10,595 nt of DNA, taken from positions 1 to 10,595 of the forward strand of contig PEUE01000052.1 of assembly GCA_002780785.1 (NCBI GenBank), read 5' to 3'. Positions 5,680-10,595 of the stretch are shown here, piece by piece (position 1 is the first letter of the stretch; each line of letters opens with the position of its first letter). Under the pieces are notes generated by a model, which saw nothing but the letters and a program-made list of their open reading frames with translations, made no database searches and was not told where the DNA came from. Origin of the DNA: Candidatus Portnoybacteria bacterium CG02_land_8_20_14_3_00_45_8. GTDB lineage: Bacteria > Patescibacteriota > Minisyncoccia > Portnoybacterales > GWB1-42-6. Made by a program: the position numbers and the translations under genes.

Positions 5680-6672
5680 ACCTGTTATCTCCCCGACCAC
5701 CAAGTCCAGCGCGGCACGCGTTTCCATTTGGCCGCTTTTTATACCCAAGTCAATTTCCGCCAGCCGCTCATAGATTTTCTTAAGCGCAGCCAAAGTAAAG
5801 CCCTTTGATTGCTCGAAGCTTTTGCGCAAAACAAACGGGTGTAGACCCAATTTTTTCCCCAAGTTCTGAAATTGCGTTCCCTGCTCCAGCTGGCTTTTAA
5901 CCAGCAATAAATTGCGAAACTGATAAGCCAGCATAGAGAGCAAATAAATCTCCGATTCGCCCTGGGCTAAGTGCTGATGCAAGAGCTTGAAGGCCGCCGT
6001 TTTATTGCGCGAGGCCAGAGCGTCAATGGTCTGAAAAATATCGCTGTCAATTTTAGCGCGAACCAATTCATCAACATCCGCCTCGGTTATTGTTTTCTCG
6101 CCCTTAAAACTTATGAGCTTTGCCAGCTCATTTTGCATTCGCCACAAATCCGACCCTACGGCCAAAGTTAATTTTTTAACGGCCGCGCTGTCTATTTGAC
6201 CACCGCCAGCGCGCACTTCTTTTTTTACCCAATTTTCCAAACCAGCGCCGGTTAAAATATCAAACTCCTCGGTCTGAATCGGTTTGGCGATTAACTGCTT
6301 AAAAATATTCTTGGCCTCCCGCAATACGTATTTTTCCTTGGCTCGCTTATCCTCACTTAACTCCAGCTCTTGTTCAATTACCAAAAAACTTTCCTGAGTT
6401 TTTAAAATATCGCTGTTTTTCAAATAAAAGGCCAGCTCCTCCTGCAGGTTTTCACCCGCTTCAAATAAGTTTTTAACCACCGCCAGTTTTTTTTCAACAA
6501 ACATGGAATAAGAATCCAAAAAGTTTTTAAGTCCGGCCAGCGAGTCCTCTTGAGCCAAATCAAATTGACCAAAATTCAGACCACTTTGGTGCTTAGAGCG
6601 ATAACCTGCAATAACTTGATTAACTTTTTGGCGCAGCCGTAAAGCATCCGCGCCATAGAAAAAATAGACCAT
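5677..6672 (-). CDS. holA: DNA polymerase III subunit delta (HolA), clamp-loader subunit
   Basis: Clamp-loader subunit that opens the beta sliding clamp. Protein of 331 aa, near the 343 of E. coli HolA. Seen: N-terminal MVYFFYGADALRLRQKV, the family start (a degenerate P-loop without the GKT lysine, as expected for delta), then SMFVEKKLAVVKNLFEA (the delta beta-strand region), LENWVKKEVRAGGG, AVGSDLWRMQNELAKLISF, and the C-terminal collar GESEIYLLSMLAYQFRNLLLVKSQ. It is the last gene of the tsaE-polA-DUF3048-holA run, 13 nt after the DUF3048 gene, with no clear ribosome-binding site. The identification rests on overall pattern because HolA diverges strongly. Confidence 0.93.
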   Translation of the reverse strand: MVYFFYGADALRLRQKVNQVIAGYRSKHQSGLNFGQFDLAQEDSLAGLKNFLDSYSMFVEKKLAVVKNLFEAGENLQEELAFYLKNSDILKTQESFLVIEQELELSEDKRAKEKYVLREAKNIFKQLIAKPIQTEEFDILTGAGLENWVKKEVRAGGGQIDSAAVKKLTLAVGSDLWRMQNELAKLISFKGEKTITEADVDELVRAKIDSDIFQTIDALASRNKTAAFKLLHQHLAQGESEIYLLSMLAYQFRNLLLVKSQLEQGTQFQNLGKKLGLHPFVLRKSFEQSKGFTLAALKKIYERLAEIDLGIKSGQMETRAALDLVVGEITG

Positions 6673-6685
6673 GGTGAAATAATAT

Positions 6686-7711
6686 TTACTGCCAGCTAAT
6701 ACTCTGATTGGGCTGAACTACTTCCACCCAGATCGACCCGGTGACGAATTTAATTTCTTGCCCCGCGGCGTCGTAGAAATATAGCTTGCTAGTTTGGTTT
6801 TTAGCATCTTTTTTCCAAGTGCCGGAAATTTCCTCGCCGTTGCGGTAAATTTTAGCCGGCCCCTCGCCCTCAACTTGAACGGTGTTGTACTGCCCCTCAA
6901 TTTGCCGCGAAGGCGCAATCATCGCCACCACGTTTTTAACCCCCACCTGCTGGCCGTTATTTTTATCAATTTCTTTGGTCCCGCCGCGCCACCGCCAATA
7001 AGTATTATCCTGAGGACTATAAGTATATTTGATATGATAGTCGCCCGGAAAACCCAAATCCAGGGTCTTGGTACTAGTGGCGACAGGGCTTATCTCTCCC
7101 TCTAAATGCAGATAGCCGTTAACTTCACCGGTTAAACGATAGTCCAATTTCTGCGCCGCTTCTGTCAGACGGCTATAAGAAGTAAAGCCGTTGTGCGGCG
7201 CGGCAATGCCTGACTTGCGAAAAAAAGAATTGGCCGGATTTTTAAGCGCGTCAATATTATCCATAATGCCCTTATCCAACAAAGCCAAGGCGAAGTGCGA
7301 ACCGCCCCAGTGAGCCAAAATTGCATCCAGACCCCGCGCCAAGGGAATAAAATCGTCGCGCGTTGAGCGAATTGAACCGATTTCTTTAGGCGAATTACAA
7401 ACATAAACTGCCATCATCCGCGTAATGCTGTCAGTGATAACCGGCATATCAAAAACTAAATCCGCCTCGTTCAAGCCCGATAGTGGCCGTGTTATGGCGT
7501 CGCCGCTCAACATCGCGGCAATTGGCCGGCGATTGGCATTGGCACACTCCAAGCCGCTGATAGGGCTATTGGATAATTTAGGCGAGGCGCTAGGTGAAGC
7601 GCTTGAACCGCTGCCGGAAATATCAACTACTTTTCCTTTACCACTAAAAATAAAATAGCCGCCCAAAATAATTAAAATTATAAATAAAGTTACCGGCAAA
7701 TATTTCTTCAT
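6686..7711 (-). CDS. DUF3048 domain-containing membrane-anchored protein (YerB-like)
   Basis: Protein of 341 aa of unknown function. An N-terminal signal anchor (about 5-22, YLPVTLFIILIILGGYFIF) has no lipobox cysteine, so it is probably tethered to the membrane, unlike the B. subtilis YerB lipoprotein. A low-complexity linker follows at about 32-50, with a SASP unit duplicated. The extracytoplasmic DUF3048 domain shows RRPIAAMLSGD, RPLSGLNEADLVFD, ITRMMAVY, EIGSIRSTRDDFIPLARGLD and AILAHWGGS. The C-terminal half shows TYWRWRGG, KNVVAMIAPSR, GEGPAKIYRNGEEISGTWKK and TGSIWVEVV, the DUF3048 C-terminal pattern. It lies between polA and holA with gaps of 7 and 13 nt, so it is co-transcribed with replication genes, but I see no functional link. 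A cell-envelope role is only a guess. Confidence 0.9.
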   Translation of the reverse strand: MKKYLPVTLFIILIILGGYFIFSGKGKVVDISGSGSSASPSASPKLSNSPISGLECANANRRPIAAMLSGDAITRPLSGLNEADLVFDMPVITDSITRMMAVYVCNSPKEIGSIRSTRDDFIPLARGLDAILAHWGGSHFALALLDKGIMDNIDALKNPANSFFRKSGIAAPHNGFTSYSRLTEAAQKLDYRLTGEVNGYLHLEGEISPVATSTKTLDLGFPGDYHIKYTYSPQDNTYWRWRGGTKEIDKNNGQQVGVKNVVAMIAPSRQIEGQYNTVQVEGEGPAKIYRNGEEISGTWKKDAKNQTSKLYFYDAAGQEIKFVTGSIWVEVVQPNQSISWQ

Positions 7712-7718
7712 CTAAGTG

Positions 7719-9980
7719 TTAATCGTTAATTATTAATTGTTTAAGCTCTCCCCAATTATCCCCCACCTCTAGCTCCATCTTTAAAGGAACAGCCAGTTGA
7801 TAAACATTTTCCATAATAGTTTTTATTTCTTTAGCCGCTTCTTTGACTTTATCATTAGCTACCTCAAAAACCAACTCATCGTGGACCTGCAATAACATTT
7901 TACTATTAGCTGCCAGCCACTGGTTTTTAGCCACGCCAACCATGGCTAGCTTCATAATATCGGCGGCCGTGCCTTGAATGGGCATGTTAACCGCCATGCG
8001 CTCCGCCGACTGGCGCAAATTCCAAGCCGAAGAATTAATTTCGGGAATGAAACGCCGGCGGCCAAACATAGTTTGCACGAAGCCCTGCCGTTCCGCTGAT
8101 TTTTTGGTTTGTTCAACATAACGAGCTATACCGGAAAACTCCTCAAAATATTTTTTGATAAAGTCCTTGGCCCGGCTGTTATCAATGCCGGCGGCCTCGG
8201 CAAAGCCGTGCGCCCCCATGCCATAGAGCACGCCAAAATTCAATACTTTAGCCATGCGCCGCATCTCTTTGGTAACTTTATCGGGAACCACCTCCAGCAC
8301 CTCGGCCGCGGTAATAGTATGAATATCTTTATTTTCTTTAAAGGCCTGCGTCATCTCTTTATCTTTGGCGATATGAGCTACCACGCGCAACTCAATTTGC
8401 GAATAATCGGCCGCCAATAACTTACAGCCTTTATCCGCCACAAAGGCCTTGCGAATTTCATTTCCCAATTCCGTCCGGATAGGAATATTTTGCAAATTAG
8501 GATTTTTGGAAGATAAGCGGCCGGTGCTGGTGCCCAGCGCATCAAAACTGGTATGCAGCCGGCCGTCGGCGGCCACTAATTTTGGCAAGGCCTCAATATA
8601 GGTAGTTTTGAGCTTTGTCAGTTCGCGGTTGACGATTATTAAATCAATAATCGGGTGCTGGCCTTTGAGTTTTTGCAGCTCGCCCGCAGCCGTAGAAATT
8701 ACTTTGCCCGGCGTTTTTTTGAGCCCTTTAGTGGCGATATTTAATTTACTGAAAAGAATCTCTGACAGCTGCTGGGGGGAATTAACATTAAACCTGATGC
8801 CAGCGGCCTTGTATATTTTGGTTTCCAATTCCGCCAAGCTTTTGTTGACCCGCTGGCCTAATTTTTTCAAATAAGCCGCGTCAATTTTAATGCCGGTTTT
8901 TTCCATCGCGTCAATTACCGGCACGAGTTCCTTCTCCAGCTGATAAAGTTTATCCGGTAAAATTCCTTGCGTTCTCGCTTGCTCAATTTTTTCATAGACA
9001 TCTTTTTTGTCATTAAGTTCCTTTACTTCTGGTTTTTCTTTTTCAACCGCCTGACTTTTTCCCGAATCGGGCAGGCGAGTAATTAACGAATAAAAACCCA
9101 AGTCCTTAAAAATTTTAATTACCTTGTCTTTATCATAATCATGTGTCACCGCGTCTTTTAATTTAAACTTGATCGGCGCGTCCTGTTTAATAGTGGCCAG
9201 ATACTTACTAAAAAATGCCTGCTCTTTATTCTCTAGCAGTTTAGTTTTTAATTTCTCGTTCTTAAAACTACTTTTTTCTTTGGCTAATTCCTTATACAAA
9301 TTATCTAAGCTGCCGTATTGTTTTAAAAGCTCAATGGCCGTTTTTTCGCCAATGCCCGGCACACCCGGGATATTATCGGATGGGTCGCCCTTTAACCCCT
9401 TGTAGTCAACCATTTGCTCCGGCCCCAAGCCCTCAAAACGCGCCCGCACTGCCGCCTCGTCATACAGAATCGTCTCCTTAACGCCTTTTTTCAAGGTAAA
9501 GATACTGATATTGTTATCGACCAACTGCAGTGTGTCTAAATCCCCAGTTACGATAATGGTTTTTATTTTCCCGTTGTTTTCTGTTATCTGTTTTCTGTTA
9601 ACTTGTTTAGCAATCGTGCCGATAACATCGTCGGCCTCGTAGCCCTCTTTTTCCCAGACCGGAATATTAAAAGCCGCCAGCACGTCTTTGACCCGGCCGA
9701 TTTGCGCGTAGAGTTCATCGGGGGCTTTAACGCGCGTGGCCTTATACTCCTCAAACTCTTTGTGACGAAAGGTTGGACCGGCCAAATCAAAAGTCGCGGC
9801 AATATAATCGGGCTGCAAATCCTTTAACACTTTCAATAAAATTGACGCAAAACCATACACCGCGTTAACCAGCTCGCCCTGGCCGGTGCTCAACGGTGGC
9901 AGCGCGTGATACGCCCGATGCACTAAGGCATGGCCGTCTATTAAAACCAATGTTTTCAATTTTTTATTTTCAGCAACCAT
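7719..9980 (-). CDS. polA: DNA polymerase I without a 3'-5' exonuclease domain
   Basis: Repair and Okazaki-fragment polymerase, 753 aa; E. coli PolA is 928 and Taq 832. The 5'-nuclease domain is at about 8-305, with metal ligands at D15, D65, E115, D117, D118, D147, D149, D199 and D202 (the last two in GDPSDNIPGVPGIG). The polymerase domain is at about 345-753: motif A DYSQIELR (525-532), O-helix R574, K578, F582, Y586 (phenylalanine, the type that selects against dideoxynucleotides), and motif C QVHDE (698-702). Only about 40 lysine- and glutamate-rich residues lie between the two domains, so the whole 3'-5' exonuclease-like domain, still present as an inactive fold in Taq, is missing. Proofreading is therefore not expected. 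A 7-mer tandem repeat adds 7 residues at 128-136. Its start follows an inverted-repeat element; the stop is 7 nt before the next gene. Confidence 0.96.
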   Translation of the reverse strand: MVAENKKLKTLVLIDGHALVHRAYHALPPLSTGQGELVNAVYGFASILLKVLKDLQPDYIAATFDLAGPTFRHKEFEEYKATRVKAPDELYAQIGRVKDVLAAFNIPVWEKEGYEADDVIGTIAKQVNRKQITENNGKIKTIIVTGDLDTLQLVDNNISIFTLKKGVKETILYDEAAVRARFEGLGPEQMVDYKGLKGDPSDNIPGVPGIGEKTAIELLKQYGSLDNLYKELAKEKSSFKNEKLKTKLLENKEQAFFSKYLATIKQDAPIKFKLKDAVTHDYDKDKVIKIFKDLGFYSLITRLPDSGKSQAVEKEKPEVKELNDKKDVYEKIEQARTQGILPDKLYQLEKELVPVIDAMEKTGIKIDAAYLKKLGQRVNKSLAELETKIYKAAGIRFNVNSPQQLSEILFSKLNIATKGLKKTPGKVISTAAGELQKLKGQHPIIDLIIVNRELTKLKTTYIEALPKLVAADGRLHTSFDALGTSTGRLSSKNPNLQNIPIRTELGNEIRKAFVADKGCKLLAADYSQIELRVVAHIAKDKEMTQAFKENKDIHTITAAEVLEVVPDKVTKEMRRMAKVLNFGVLYGMGAHGFAEAAGIDNSRAKDFIKKYFEEFSGIARYVEQTKKSAERQGFVQTMFGRRRFIPEINSSAWNLRQSAERMAVNMPIQGTAADIMKLAMVGVAKNQWLAANSKMLLQVHDELVFEVANDKVKEAAKEIKTIMENVYQLAVPLKMELEVGDNWGELKQLIIND
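9574..9599 (-). repeat. 7-bp tandem repeat (AACAGAA/AACAGAT) inside polA
   Basis: On the coding strand, AACAGAA, AACAGAT, AACAGAA and a partial AACAA follow each other. They encode about NRKQITENN at residues 128-136 of PolA, in the loop between the YEADD motif and the TGDLD strand. Compared with Taq polymerase as I recall it, the loop is 7 residues (21 nt, three units) longer. Confidence 0.85.
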
Positions 9981-9998
9981 TGAACTAATTTAAAATGT

Positions 9999-10211
9999 AA
10001 AAATCAAAATGAAAAATGATGCCGACTTTATCGAGCATTCTCGACAAAGTCGGAACAATGTAAAATGACAAAGAAGTTGTCGTCCTGAGGAGCGTAGCGA
10101 CGAAGGATCTCTGGCGAATGCTAGAAGTTTTCTCAAACAAGTTGAGAGATCTCTCCCCCGCCAAGGCGGGGTCGGGATGACGCTACGCGTCAATTTTACA
10201 TTTTGATTTTT
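9999..10211. repeat. 213-bp inverted-repeat element between tsaE and polA
   Basis: Bounded by a 13-bp perfect terminal inverted repeat, AAAAATCAAAATG (9999-10011) and its complement (10199-10211). Within it are a 14-bp hairpin (10022-10053), a GTCGTCC/GGATGAC-type outer pair, CCCCGCC-AA-GGCGGGG (10156-10162/10165-10171) and GACGC-TAC-GCGTC (10179-10191). No gene is seen in it. It fills the only gap over 200 bp in the window. The right end supplies the last codons of tsaE, and the TAA at 10196-10198 lies just inside that end. Confidence 0.7.
10022..10053 (-). terminator. Possible terminator or attenuator hairpin upstream of polA
   Basis: Arms 10022-10035 and 10040-10053 pair at 13 of 14 positions with a 4-nt loop. 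On the minus strand the stem is followed, after CATCA, by T-rich sequence (TTTTTCATTTTGATTTTT). It could end tsaE transcription before polA, or it may simply be part of the surrounding repeat. No clear separate polA promoter was found. Confidence 0.35.
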
Positions 10212-10595
10212 CGCTTATCTCCTCCCTTATGTTCAAACTTCAACCAAATAGTATCGGGCGGCAAAATATCCTTAATCTTTTCCGCCCATTCAATCACCAC
10301 CAAGCCCTGGGGTTCGGCTATAATTTGCCCAAAGCCTAACGCCATAATTTCACGAAAGTCGCTGACGCGATAACAATCCAAGTGATAAAAATCGGCCAAT
10401 CTTTTATCTTTCACCGGAAAACGTTTCATTATCACAAAGGTTGGGCTTAAAATCGACTCTTTGATTTTTAAAGCCCTGGCCAGTCCTTGCGTAAAAGTTG
10501 TTTTTCCGGCGCCCAATTCTCCCTCCAGCGCCAACACAAAAACACCCGGAACCTCGCCCCTTAACTTTATTAAATCTTTTGTTAATCTGGCCGCG
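10196..10595 (-). CDS. tsaE: tRNA t6A biosynthesis ATPase TsaE, N-terminus cut by window edge
   Basis: ATPase partner of TsaB-TsaD in making threonylcarbamoyladenosine at position 37 of ANN-decoding tRNAs. The frame is open to the window edge and encodes 132 residues; the family is usually about 150, so roughly 15-20 residues lie outside. Seen: P-loop LEGELGAGKTTFTQGLA, SPTFVI, the HLDCYR motif, and VVIEWAEKI, all in the family order. A GTG at 10537 could start a shorter frame, but the family-like residues before it (ARLTKDLIKL) show that the true start is upstream. The C-terminal KRKIKM and the stop lie in or at the end of an inverted-repeat element. It is probably the upstream neighbour of polA in the same direction. 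Confidence 0.92.
   Translation of the reverse strand, partial: AARLTKDLIKLRGEVPGVFVLALEGELGAGKTTFTQGLARALKIKESILSPTFVIMKRFPVKDKRLADFYHLDCYRVSDFREIMALGFGQIIAEPQGLVVIEWAEKIKDILPPDTIWLKFEHKGGDKRKIKM

Noticed and set aside
6686..7711. DUF3048 protein as a lipoprotein
   Set aside because: The N-terminal hydrophobic segment has no cysteine in a lipobox position; the first cysteine is residue 56, well into the mature part.
9048..9075. Another coding repeat in the PolA linker (CCCGA-A-TCGGG palindrome)
   Set aside because: Only a 5-bp stem, and the surrounding residues (SLITRLP) look native to PolA, so chance is a sufficient explanation.
10022..10191. CRISPR array or structured RNA between tsaE and polA
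   Set aside because: The hairpins differ in sequence and spacing, and there are no regular direct repeats with unique spacers. No tRNA-like or known riboswitch fold was recognised.

Overview
The window looks like a chromosomal segment from a Candidatus Patescibacteria (CPR) genome, probably a Parcubacteria-like lineage. This is inferred from gene content and style: a MurE-type ligase that lacks the usual N-terminal UDP-binding domain and starts with a hydrophobic helix, a FemABX-type peptidyltransferase beside it, a membrane-anchored DUF3048 protein, a compact PolA, few Shine-Dalgarno sequences, and many small palindromic repeats. TGA ends femX and ruvA, so the UGA-recoding lineages (Gracilibacteria/Absconditabacteria) are unlikely.

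Layout. Positions 1-3065 (minus strand) hold a tight ruvA -> femABX -> murE operon, with murE running off the left edge. Positions 3066-3181 are a divergent intergenic region holding a 75-bp long-hairpin repeat and candidate back-to-back promoters. Positions 3182-5206 (plus) are uvrB, and 5326-5583 (plus) are rpsT with a clear extended -10 promoter; a strong, apparently bidirectional terminator follows. Positions 5677-10595 (minus) hold tsaE (cut by the right edge) -> polA -> DUF3048 gene -> holA. The largest gap without a gene, 9981-10195, is filled by an inverted-repeat element. I see no tRNA, rRNA, CRISPR array, transposase or phage gene.

Function. Two themes recur: DNA replication and repair (RuvA, UvrB, HolA, PolA) and cell wall building (MurE adds the third stem-peptide residue; the FemABX protein likely adds bridge residues to the stem). 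RpsT and TsaE serve translation (30S assembly and the t6A tRNA modification).

Most unusual feature. Small repeats sit not only between genes but inside essential reading frames without breaking them. murE carries two GC-rich, hairpin-forming insertions (108 and about 141 nt). femABX carries one hairpin insert plus a 31-bp perfect palindrome. polA carries a 7-mer tandem expansion of exactly 21 nt. Other inverted repeats overlap or abut the stop codons of uvrB, holA and tsaE. This resembles the Rickettsia palindromic elements, which also sit in-frame within proteins. PolA also appears to lack the whole 3'-5' exonuclease-like domain.
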